From NCBI GenBank assembly GCA_009846685.1, contig VWVY01000009.1:1-64000 (forward strand): a stretch of 64,000 nucleotides of DNA, read 5' to 3'. A program made the translations under genes and the position numbers. Shown piece by piece: positions 25,140-31,958 of this stretch; the stretch's first letter is position 1, and each line of letters starts with the position of its first letter. The notes beneath the pieces were generated by a model that had not been told where the DNA came from, did not search any database, and saw nothing but the letters and a program-made list of their open reading frames with translations. The stretch comes from Rhizobiales bacterium SYSU XM002. GTDB taxonomy: Bacteria; Pseudomonadota; Alphaproteobacteria; Rhizobiales; Beijerinckiaceae.

Positions 25140-26171
25140 TCAGTCAAACTTGGCCCCGGCATCACCCAAACGTTTTTTTGTTGCCGGCATACGCTGCAAA
25201 GTCGCCTGCATACGTTTCTGCCAGCTCGCGCCGCGGGATGACGCATCCTCAATGGCTTCGAGCAAATCATCCGGTCGCAACTCGGCCAGAATATCGATCA
25301 GATAGTGAGCTTGCGCTCGATCCTTCATCGCTTTCAGGCTCTCCGATCCCTCCCGGCGACGATCCGCGACGATCAGCTTGTGGATTGCAAACCGTTCGGG
25401 CCGAGGAACCTGTACCAGCACGCCGGATCGGTAGACGACAGCAACCTTGATCGGGTATGCGAGCAGATAGTTCAGATAGTGGAGCGACTGGGCATGGACC
25501 CCCAGCGCCGCCAAAGGCCTGATATCCTCAGCCGCCTCGAAGGACGGGGTCAGGAATTCCAGCAGCAATTCGCTTCGGCTTTGCTTCCAGCACCAGACCT
25601 TGTCGCGTTCCAGGGAAGGCACCGCGTCAAACTGGAACTCGGCAAGAACCTGGGTAAGCGGCTCCGAGACAATGTCATCGAGGGCGAGCGACAACCGCTC
25701 GAAACTCGCGATATCGATGTCATTGGTCTGGGCGGCCTGATCAAACGCATACTGCACACCCAGTTCACCTTCATATAGGCGGAACGCCTGCGTCCCGACG
25801 ATCGTGCCGCCGAGCCTGAACACGCCTGCCTTGCTCATGGCATTCAGGAGTGAGCCCGTTGCCGCATCGACACTGCTGAAGCCTTCAGCGCGGAGGATTC
25901 GGATCAAACGCGATCGATGTCGGCGGCTCTGCTCTCGCTCAGCAGCAATCTCGGCACTCCGCTGGAGACGATGCTGAAGTTCCGGGGAATCTTCCCCGAT
26001 GTAGGTCTTGCGAACATCGGTGCCGACCCGATAGCTATCATACCAGTAGGATCTGCCGCTCCGCTCAACGCGGGTCGGCGAACCACGGATTTCTGAAACC
26101 ACTTCGTCCTTCAAGGAGCGCAGGAGATCCTGATAGGCTGCGTGGGCAATCGGGGTGAGAAGACGGCGCAT
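25140..26171 (-). CDS. GSU2403-family nucleotidyltransferase-fold protein
   Basis: 343 residues. The middle part has the NTP_transf_8 signature: GGTIVGTQAFRLYEGELGV followed by QTNDIDIASF, the DxD-type metal site of the fold, and the C-terminal part (ERFAIHKLIVADRR) is typical of AbiEii-like nucleotidyltransferases. The N-terminal 90 residues are helical and charged. Related proteins occur in phage-defence or toxin-antitoxin contexts (AbiE/MenT-like), but no partner antitoxin lies beside it; the next gene is vapB, in the same direction but 205 bp away. Function therefore uncertain. Inverted repeats lie just upstream. Confidence 0.82.
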   Translation of the reverse strand: MRRLLTPIAHAAYQDLLRSLKDEVVSEIRGSPTRVERSGRSYWYDSYRVGTDVRKTYIGEDSPELQHRLQRSAEIAAEREQSRRHRSRLIRILRAEGFSSVDAATGSLLNAMSKAGVFRLGGTIVGTQAFRLYEGELGVQYAFDQAAQTNDIDIASFERLSLALDDIVSEPLTQVLAEFQFDAVPSLERDKVWCWKQSRSELLLEFLTPSFEAAEDIRPLAALGVHAQSLHYLNYLLAYPIKVAVVYRSGVLVQVPRPERFAIHKLIVADRRREGSESLKAMKDRAQAHYLIDILAELRPDDLLEAIEDASSRGASWQKRMQATLQRMPATKKRLGDAGAKFD

Positions 26172-26196
26172 CGATGATATTCAACATTTATGGAGT

Positions 26197-26243
26197 TTGT
26201 TGAACATAGCAGATGTTCAACAATTTTCAAGTTTGTTGAACAT
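26197..26243. repeat. inverted-repeat cluster upstream of the nucleotidyltransferase gene
   Basis: TTGTTGAACAT (26197-26207) and ATGTTCAACAA (26213-26223) form a perfect 11-bp inverted repeat with a 5-bp spacer, and a third identical unit TTGTTGAACAT lies at 26233-26243. An imperfect fourth, ATTCAACA, occurs at about 26179. They begin 25 bp upstream of the gene start, so they are candidate operator sites, or ends of a module with the pair at 24223-24252. Confidence 0.7.
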
Positions 26244-26261
26244 CGGATTGCGTCGACCTAC

Positions 26262-26485
26262 ACCTCCCCCGCTCGGACGACGATATCGGTCTACGCCGGC
26301 GCGGGCGGCAGTGCAGCAACAGGGCATCCCGGCTGAAAATCTCCCGGCCCCTGCTCGAAAGCCGGTGTGTTGGGATTGTTCTGACATTTCGGCGCGGTGT
26401 TGTCTTTGGCGGCTTGCGCCATATCGCAGATCGTCGTTCCGTTGGGATCAGCGAAGCCGGAACAACGCCCGGAATTGACCATGGT
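26262..26485 (-). pseudogene. duplicated 3' fragment of the virB1-like gene
   Basis: These 224 bp align without gaps to 27360-27583, the last third of the intact virB1-like gene, and encode the same tail (TMVNSGRCSGFADPNGTTICD, GPGDF.PG.PVAALPPAPA). It differs at scattered positions and a G-to-T change (plus strand) makes a premature TAG after PAPA. The copy has no 5' part: before TMVNSGRC the sequence is unrelated. It is a relic and lies on the far side of the second vapBC pair. Confidence 0.85.
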
Positions 26486-26627
26486 ATACGCCACGGATGG
26501 GGCGACGGGACAGCTGCAACGGGCTGCGCTGTCGGAGATCCTGCCGGCCAAGCCGAACTTTCGCAATTTACCTTTCCATCAGCAAATGATATATATTCTT
26601 GGTGATACCTTTGAAGGGGAAAGTTTT

Positions 26628-26897
26628 ATGTCCGTCGCGCACAAAGACCCCACGGGGAAAGTTTTTATGCATGGCCGGAGCCAAGCTGTGCGCCTTCCGA
26701 AGGAATTTCGGATCTCCGGAAAAGAGGTTCGGATCAGTCGACTTGGCCACAAGCTTGTCCTCGAACCAATCGAAAACCCAAAGTTCGATGTTGCCACATG
26801 GCGCGCGAAGCTTCGTGCTCAAGGCGCATCCGACTTCTTACCCGAGGGGCGGCCCGACCAGCCACCGATGCCGAGCGATGAGCCATCGTTCGATTAA
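26628..26897 (+). CDS. vapB: VapB-type antitoxin (AbrB/MazE fold)
   Basis: 89 residues from MSVAHKDPTGKVFMHGRSQA. A SpoVT/AbrB domain is visible: GRSQAVRLPKEFRISGKEVRISRLG, followed by the usual linker and a toxin-wrapping tail ending PSDEPSFD. The ribosome binding site GAAGGGGA lies 8 bp before the ATG; a shorter start at the Met of MHGRSQ cannot be excluded. It is 12 bp upstream of vapC, in one operon. Confidence 0.88.
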   Translation: MSVAHKDPTGKVFMHGRSQAVRLPKEFRISGKEVRISRLGHKLVLEPIENPKFDVATWRAKLRAQGASDFLPEGRPDQPPMPSDEPSFD

Positions 26898-26909
26898 ACG
26901 GTTACATCA

Positions 26910-27320
26910 ATGTTTCTGCTCGACACTAATGCGATCATCGCTGTTTTGACCGAACGCGTGCCCTCCGTCGCGAGACGACTGGAAACGGAGGTGAGTTTGG
27001 GAACACCTCTGCTGCTCTCAACCATTGTTCTCCATGAACTCCGATATGGCATTGCCAAGAGCAGTAAACGGGTACAAAGCGAAGCGCTGCTGGAGGCCTT
27101 CCTCGAATTACCGATCGAGTTCACGGAATTCGGATCGGAAGATGCCGAGCATGCTGGCGACATACGTGCCTACCTCGCCGCGCAAGGCACGCCGATCGGA
27201 CCCTATGACGTGCTTATAGCTGCTCAGGCGCGTTGTAGGAACGCTGTCCTCGTTTCGGCAAATCGATGCGAATTTGATCGCGTCCCCGGCTTGATCGTCA
27301 CCGATTGGGCCACCGCATAA
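26910..27320 (+). CDS. vapC: VapC-family PIN-domain toxin
   Basis: 136 residues, of the VapC type that accompanies AbrB-fold VapB (as in plasmid-borne mvpAT/vapBC). MFLLDTNAIIAVL gives the first Asp, LHELRYGI the Glu, PIGPYDVLIAAQA the third acidic site, and LVSANRCEFDRVPGL matches the usual LVTxNxREF motif. In MvpT-like homologues this cleaves initiator tRNA. Complete and probably functional. Together with the upstream antitoxin gene it lies between the virB1 fragment and the intact virB1-like gene. Confidence 0.92.
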   Translation: MFLLDTNAIIAVLTERVPSVARRLETEVSLGTPLLLSTIVLHELRYGIAKSSKRVQSEALLEAFLELPIEFTEFGSEDAEHAGDIRAYLAAQGTPIGPYDVLIAAQARCRNAVLVSANRCEFDRVPGLIVTDWATA

Positions 27321-27355
27321 CGAACGATCTTTTTGTGAATTGCGCCGATTTCGCC

Positions 27356-28072
27356 TCAAACCTCCCCCGATCGGACGAGGATATCGGTCGACGCCGGCGC
27401 GGGCGGCAGTGCAGCAACTGGGAGTCCCGGTGGAAAATCTCCGGGCCCCTGCTCGCAAGCCGGCGTGTTGGGATTGTTCTTACAGTTGGGCGCGGTGTTG
27501 TCCTTTGCGGCTTGGGCCATATCGCAGATCGTCGTTCCGTTGGGATCAGCGAAGCCAGAACAACGCCCGGAGTTGACCATGGTCTCGCAGTTCCCGATCC
27601 CCAGTTGAATGCAGGATGCGATGAAGCTCGCGTCGACCCGGCGGCCGTCGAACACACCGGCTCGCATAAGACGTCTCACTACGGCGCTGTTGTAGCCGTC
27701 ATTGGTCAGCCGTGCCCAGGCATCGACCTGTTCCTGCAAGCTCATGCACCCAAACCCCTCACGATCCGTGCGGGCGTAACGCCAGACGTTGGCATTGTTG
27801 AGCTGGAAGATGCCGGTGCAGCAGCTTCCGTTGTAGACACCTTTGTTGCCGCCCGACTCGAACCGCCCAAGACCGCCCAAAGAGCAGGATGTCGCTTTCA
27901 GCTCGTCGCGCAACGGTGAGGCGTTCACAGCGTCAGTGATCTGCTGCGCGGTATAGTTCGTGCGCTCGCAGTACTGCTGACGTTGCGCCACGGCCGACAC
28001 AGACCAAAGCGACATGATCAAGAGGCTCGCGGCTCCAGGCAGGAGAAGTCGGGTCATAGTCTGCACTCGCAC
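27356..28072 (-). CDS. VirB1-like exported lytic transglycosylase
   Basis: 238 residues from a GTG at 28072 that directly follows the stop of the preceding gene; an ATG at 28057 gives 233. A signal peptide (LLLPGAASLLIMSLWSVSAVAQ) is followed by a lysozyme-like domain: FESGG carries the likely catalytic Glu, GSCCTGIFQLN is the GxxQ-type segment, and the Cys residues suggest disulfides. It should open the peptidoglycan for the secretion apparatus. Last gene of the minus arm of the T4SS cluster. The last third is duplicated at 26262-26485. Confidence 0.7.
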   Translation of the reverse strand: MRVQTMTRLLLPGAASLLIMSLWSVSAVAQRQQYCERTNYTAQQITDAVNASPLRDELKATSCSLGGLGRFESGGNKGVYNGSCCTGIFQLNNANVWRYARTDREGFGCMSLQEQVDAWARLTNDGYNSAVVRRLMRAGVFDGRRVDASFIASCIQLGIGNCETMVNSGRCSGFADPNGTTICDMAQAAKDNTAPNCKNNPNTPACEQGPGDFPPGLPVAALPPAPASTDILVRSGEV

Positions 28073-28636
28073 TCAGGGAATCGGAAACATGCGGGTGCAC
28101 GCTGCTATCCAGTTGCCGCCGATGTTGGCGCGCAACCGGAACACTCTTCGCACGGGATCGAATTGAGCTTGTGCACCGTCGAGACGATGCGCTGGAGGCG
28201 CTGTTCCATCCTGAGGTTCGACGAAGCACCCTTTCCCTGAAACCAAGGTTTTCCAGCCAGATGGTTCCTTCATCGAGATCCTGAGAGGGCACAGTGAGGG
28301 CTCTGCGCTGGATGCCGCATTGTTCGCACCGGTCTCGCATCCGAGCGAGAGCACAGTCGAAACAAGATAGCTTCGGCCATCGACGTCGAAAGTGGCGAAC
28401 TCTACCCGCAGGGAGTTGCCACCTTCCGGCAGATAGCGTTTCAGAACATCCCGCAGGTAGGCATTCTCCTCGGCTGAAACATCCGGCCATATTTCGGGCG
28501 CGAGCCACGACATCGGCCCGGGGCGCGAGAGATCGACATGGATCATTGTCTTCCACTCAGTGCTCTTTGCGAGCGCTGCGGCACCCGGCAGAACCAGCAA
28601 ACAGACGGACAGGAGGACGCGACGGTAAACGCTCAT
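28073..28636 (-). CDS. exported protein of unknown function, paralogue of the next gene
   Basis: 187 residues from MSVYRRVLLSVCLLVLPGAA, which is a signal peptide cleaved near AALA. The mature part begins STEWKTMIHVDLSRPGP and shows four Cys (LSLGCET, LCPLRIS, GKGCFV, AACTR). The same layout, W-(K/R)-x-M, DL..PGP, IW, CP.R, G.GCF and a final C, is found in the neighbour 28636-29214, so the two arose by duplication. No known family. It is co-translated with it (1-bp overlap) and belongs to the minus arm of the T4SS cluster; probably periplasmic or outer-membrane accessory proteins. Confidence 0.75.
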   Translation of the reverse strand: MSVYRRVLLSVCLLVLPGAAALAKSTEWKTMIHVDLSRPGPMSWLAPEIWPDVSAEENAYLRDVLKRYLPEGGNSLRVEFATFDVDGRSYLVSTVLSLGCETGANNAASSAEPSLCPLRISMKEPSGWKTLVSGKGCFVEPQDGTAPPAHRLDGAQAQFDPVRRVFRLRANIGGNWIAACTRMFPIP

Positions 28637-29214
28637 CACTGGCTCTCTTTCACAGACACGGATTGCGAACACCCTTCCACAGCCTCTCCTCGGGCGATGA
28701 CGCCGAGGCGGATCACGTGGGTTGTCGAGTCATAGGAAGCATAGGCAACGGGATCGACGGATCCCGGTTTGCCTGCGGCAAAGCAGCCCCGCCCCTCGCG
28801 GATCGTCGTGGTGCCCTTCTCGAAACGGACAAGGCGCATCGGGCAGCGGAAGACGTTGCTTGTTGACCCAATATCGTCGCAGGCGCCGCGCGCTTCGAAG
28901 AGGCTCAGCTGCACGACAACATCGGCGCTGCGCACGACAACGCTTGCTGCCCGGGCAGGCGCGTTAGCCGGCAGAACGGTCGCCTTCGGCGCTTGACCTA
29001 CCATCGGCAGGCGTCCCACCCGTTGGTTGTTTGCTGCAATTCGGTCGGCCCAGATGCCGACAAGGCTCGCCTGTTGCGGGCCGGGCAAGGTCAAATCACT
29101 GATCAACATCGGACGCCAAGCCTTGGGATCTTCCCCCGCCCGAGCGGAGATTATCGGTGTACACAGAAGGCTCACGGCTCCGGACACGACGACCCCTCGA
29201 AGAATGCTGGTCAT
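28636..29214 (-). CDS. exported protein of unknown function, paralogue of the previous gene
   Basis: 192 residues with a signal peptide (MTSILRGVVVSGAVSLLCTPIISARA). The mature protein starts GEDPKAWRPMLISDLTLPGP and has the same spaced Cys and GRGCF motif as the protein encoded at 28073-28636, with low overall identity. Not a recognised family. It overlaps the nuclease-like gene upstream by 4 bp and its paralogue by 1 bp, so all three are translated together. Confidence 0.75.
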   Translation of the reverse strand: MTSILRGVVVSGAVSLLCTPIISARAGEDPKAWRPMLISDLTLPGPQQASLVGIWADRIAANNQRVGRLPMVGQAPKATVLPANAPARAASVVVRSADVVVQLSLFEARGACDDIGSTSNVFRCPMRLVRFEKGTTTIREGRGCFAAGKPGSVDPVAYASYDSTTHVIRLGVIARGEAVEGCSQSVSVKESQ

Positions 29215-29852
29215 GGCCTCGCCTCGGTACGGTTCGAAGATGCTGCCTGATCACGCAATGCCTTGAGGATGATCGGTCCGGGTTCCGGAAGGTCGGCAAA
29301 CGCCCAGAGACCGGCTTTAGCGCGTTTGGCGTCCATTTCCGCGACAAAATACGGCATGTGCACGGGTTTTCCGTCGCGTTGGAGCGCGGCGAAGGCATAC
29401 CCCGAGGCGATCAGCGCGGTGCCAAGATCGATCCGCGATCCCGCGGCCTTTCCGGATCTCGGGGATGCCAGGCAGGTGACATAGCGGATGCCCTTCACGG
29501 CGCCGCCGAGCACCGGGGCGCAGAGGGGAGTCAAGTCCCGCACAAGGCTTGCGAGCATCGCAAGGCTCGCTTCGCCGCAGTCCCGCTTCAGACCTCTGGC
29601 ATTGGTGAGGAGTGTTCCCCGCAAGCATGCCTGCACGCCATAGAGCCGGAAGCGCTGCCCATCGGCCTGCCAGCTGTCGCCGGTCTCAAAAATCACGCGA
29701 TCGGAGATGGCAAACCAAGGCGAGGTCTGGCCGAGGCAGGGCGCTGAAGCGAGGCCAAGCAACAAGGCGGTGAGGGACCGTCCCCATGAAGACCGTCCCC
29801 ATGAGGAACGCGCGGATTTCCACCGATCCTGGCAGCTCCACACCGAGGTCAT
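29211..29852 (-). CDS. exported staphylococcal-nuclease-fold protein
   Basis: 213 residues. After an N-terminal signal-like segment (SLTALLLGLASAPCLGQ) the nuclease-fold pattern appears: RFRLYGVQACLRG, then GIRYVTCLA, then DLGTALIASGYAFAALQRDGKP, then AKRAKAGLWAF. The usual catalytic Arg/Glu set cannot be confirmed, so activity is uncertain. Such thermonuclease-like genes are frequent in conjugative clusters. The N-terminus contains a 15-bp tandem duplication (29776-29805) giving SSWGRSSWGR, so the true start is unclear; a later start is possible. Part of the minus-arm operon. Confidence 0.75.
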   Translation of the reverse strand: MTSVWSCQDRWKSARSSWGRSSWGRSLTALLLGLASAPCLGQTSPWFAISDRVIFETGDSWQADGQRFRLYGVQACLRGTLLTNARGLKRDCGEASLAMLASLVRDLTPLCAPVLGGAVKGIRYVTCLASPRSGKAAGSRIDLGTALIASGYAFAALQRDGKPVHMPYFVAEMDAKRAKAGLWAFADLPEPGPIILKALRDQAASSNRTEARP

Positions 29853-29855
29853 CGC

Positions 29856-30410
29856 TCAATAGCCCCGTAGCGAGAAGTAGAACCGCATCGTTGATCCGCC
29901 CGTGGTGATATCGACAAAGTGCGGTTCCGTGCGCTGCGGGCGGGGAACGGGCAGATCGGCCGGATCGCACACAGGACCATTGTCGCCGCCGCCCGGGCAG
30001 GAACGGTTGATCCGGGCGGGATCCGCGCATTGATCCCCGCTGGGATCGGGTCGCAACGGCTCGTAGCCACTGTCGCCCGTCCCCGAACGCCCGCCGGAAT
30101 AAGCGATCATCGGGGCGGGGCAGGGAAGATAGGGATCATAGCCAAGGCCACTGGCATTGCCTTCCGAACAGATGGGCCAGGGCCGCCCACGCGCGAGCAT
30201 CCGGAAGAGCTGGGTCATCACCGGCACGCAATAGGGAATCCCTGACCACGAGGGGTTTGAAGCCGCCGCACAGAGAAGAACCTTGCACCCAAAGGAAGCG
30301 TCCTGCGCCAAGCCTGCCGCGGGCGCCCCTCCTGCGATACCGGCGAAGACCACGGACACGAGCGTATGGCGGCGCGATGTCCGAAGCTGGATCAGTCGAA
30401 GCAGGAGCAT
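29856..30410 (-). CDS. exported Cys-rich protein of the T4SS cluster
   Basis: 184 residues from MLLLRLIQLRTSRRHTLVSV, a signal peptide with a twin-Arg-like but probably Sec-type start, cleaved near GLAQDA. The mature part has at least eight Cys (FGCKVLLC, IPYCVP, WPICSEG, LPCP, QCAD, SCPGG, VCDP). The motif LLCAAASNPSWSGIPYCVP recurs in small exported proteins encoded next to VirB genes on alphaproteobacterial plasmids; no function is known. First gene of the minus arm; divergent from the plus-strand operon. Confidence 0.7.
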   Translation of the reverse strand: MLLLRLIQLRTSRRHTLVSVVFAGIAGGAPAAGLAQDASFGCKVLLCAAASNPSWSGIPYCVPVMTQLFRMLARGRPWPICSEGNASGLGYDPYLPCPAPMIAYSGGRSGTGDSGYEPLRPDPSGDQCADPARINRSCPGGGDNGPVCDPADLPVPRPQRTEPHFVDITTGGSTMRFYFSLRGY

Positions 30411-30431
30411 GGGGATTTCCGGGTGAACCAA

Positions 30432-30518
30432 AAAGGAGCATCTGTTGCATTGACTTTAATACATTGTTTATTGCATATCGCGTGAAAGAGGTCACCGCAA
30501 CCCCGGAACGGTGATCAC
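30432..30518. promoter_or_regulatory. divergent promoter region of the two T4SS arms
   Basis: 87 bp, AT-rich in the middle. On the plus strand TTGACT (30450-30455), 17 bp, then GCATAT (30473-30478) gives a weak promoter for the virB arm. TTGCAT occurs twice (30445-30450 and 30471-30476) around it, a possible regulator site. The minus-arm promoter must lie in the same interval. Confidence 0.45.
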
Positions 30519-31325
30519 ATGATTCGGAAATTCAAGATCCGCAGCGCAGCCCTGGGCCTCGCCCTCACGCTGGTCGGATCAGGAGTGGTGATGGCGCAGA
30601 ACGCGACGAACCCTGACGGGCGACAGGCCGTACCGGCAGCGAAGGTGGAAACCCGCCTCGCGCCCATGCGCGTCGCGTCGCGCGAGACTGCACCCCCGCC
30701 GGCAAACGCGATGTTGGATCGGGACGGCCGCGTCGTTCCGATGCCGGCTGCCCGCATGAACAGCGAAGAAACGGCGAAGCCCTGCCGGGAGGGCGAACGT
30801 CTCCGACCCGCTGAAATTTCACAGATTGCAGTGACCGAAGCCGAGGCGATCGGGCTCCCGAACGAAATTCTGAAGGCGGTCCTGCGCGCGGAATACCTTG
30901 CCGCACCTCGCCTCAAATCTCCGGACCTCGATACACATTCGGGTCGGCTCTCCGGAGGTCTGGCCGGCGCAGAGTGCAGCGTGGCAAGCGCGTCCATCCG
31001 GAAGGCCGTCACTGAACTCGCCCGCTTGCGGCAGCTCTATCCCACGCCGGTTCATTATCTCGCGGCGTTTCGGGACGGCGAGGAAGCATTCCTTGCAAGC
31101 GGTGGCGTTTCCGATCGTGCCGAGACCCTGCGCTTCATCGTCACCGTCCTCAACGAAATGGCAGGTCCGCCCTCCGAGCTCGGGGCACTCAACCGTCCTG
31201 CCGCTCAGGTCCATGCCCCGGCAACGCAATGCAGCGCTTCCCGACGCGAACCCTTGCCGCGCGCTGCGCCACCTTCATCCCCGGACCCGCGCTGGGCCTC
31301 GGGTTTTGTTCTCAACCTCGAGTAG
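30519..31325 (+). CDS. exported VirB1-like protein, degenerate transglycosylase fold
   Basis: 268 residues with a signal peptide (residues 1-26, ending VVMAQ). A Pro/Ala-rich segment (30-85) precedes a lysozyme-like domain: AEAIGLPNEILKAVLRAE resembles the helix with the catalytic Glu, and SASIRKAVTELARLRQLYP, then AAFRDGEEAFLASGGV and AETLRFIVTVL match the end of an SLT domain. The central GxMQ motif is absent. So it is probably a VirB1 relative with uncertain catalysis. First gene of the plus-strand virB operon, 5 bp before virB2. Confidence 0.55.
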   Translation: MIRKFKIRSAALGLALTLVGSGVVMAQNATNPDGRQAVPAAKVETRLAPMRVASRETAPPPANAMLDRDGRVVPMPAARMNSEETAKPCREGERLRPAEISQIAVTEAEAIGLPNEILKAVLRAEYLAAPRLKSPDLDTHSGRLSGGLAGAECSVASASIRKAVTELARLRQLYPTPVHYLAAFRDGEEAFLASGGVSDRAETLRFIVTVLNEMAGPPSELGALNRPAAQVHAPATQCSASRREPLPRAAPPSSPDPRWASGFVLNLE

Positions 31326-31330
31326 CGATC

Positions 31331-31660
31331 ATGCAGCCTGAGTTCCCGCGCGGGGTTCCCCGCACCAGTACCTTCTTCTCGCGGTTTGTTTCCGTCGGGA
31401 CCGCACTTCTCTTCTTTGCCGGAGATGCTTTCGCGCAAGGCACGCTCCAGCCGGTGCAATCGACCCTCCAGACCCTCGTTCAGACCCTGACCGGCCCGAT
31501 CGCAACCTCGCTCGCAATCCTCGCTGTGATTGCCTGCGGGTTCCTCGCGTGGAGCGGACGGCTCACCTGGGGCATCGCCGGTTCGGTCATCTTCGGCATC
31601 GTGCTGGTTTTCGGCTCCGCCCAGATCGTTCAGTTCTTCCAGTCGGCCGTGGGACGATGA
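31331..31660 (+). CDS. virB2: VirB2-type pilin
   Basis: 109 residues. A long signal segment (MQPEFPRGVPRTSTFFSRFVSVGTALLFFAGDAFAQG) ends in a clear signal-peptidase site; the mature part has two hydrophobic helices (TSLAILAVIACGFLAWSG and GSVIFGIVLVFGSAQIV) separated by the short basic loop RLTWG, as in VirB2/TrbC pilins. Forms the conjugative pilus. The start at 31331 was preferred to 31229 because it precedes the signal peptide and follows the previous stop. Overlaps virB3 by 4 bp. Confidence 0.92.
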   Translation: MQPEFPRGVPRTSTFFSRFVSVGTALLFFAGDAFAQGTLQPVQSTLQTLVQTLTGPIATSLAILAVIACGFLAWSGRLTWGIAGSVIFGIVLVFGSAQIVQFFQSAVGR

Positions 31661-31953
31661 CCGAGAACGATCTCGAAAAGCCGTTGATCGTGCCGCTCGT
31701 GCGGGCTCTGACGCGCGCGCCGACACTAATGGGCGTTCCCTACATGTATTTCATGTTCAACGGCGTCGTGACCGCGGTTGTGTTTCTGGCGAGCCACAAC
31801 CTTGCCATGCTGCTGGTCGCGATCCCGCTCCATCTTTTCGGGTTCGTGATGACCTTGCGGGATGAGCGGATCTTCGAAATCCTCTTCGTCCGTTCCGCCA
31901 AATGCCCGCCCCGCTCCCGCGCTTTCTGGGGCGCGGATAGCTATCCGGCGTAA
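31657..31953 (+). CDS. virB3: VirB3-type inner-membrane protein
   Basis: 98 residues from MTENDLEKPLIVPLVRALTR. The family hallmarks are a conserved N-terminal segment (PLVRALTRAPTLMGVPY) followed by two membrane helices (MYFMFNGVVTAVVFLA and LAMLLVAIPLHLFGFVM). VirB3 assists VirB4 at the inner-membrane complex. The start overlaps the virB2 stop (ATGA); a start at 31549 would be antisense or out-of-frame to pilin and was rejected. Ends 5 bp before virB4. Confidence 0.92.
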   Translation: MTENDLEKPLIVPLVRALTRAPTLMGVPYMYFMFNGVVTAVVFLASHNLAMLLVAIPLHLFGFVMTLRDERIFEILFVRSAKCPPRSRAFWGADSYPA

Positions 31954-31958
31954 AATCC

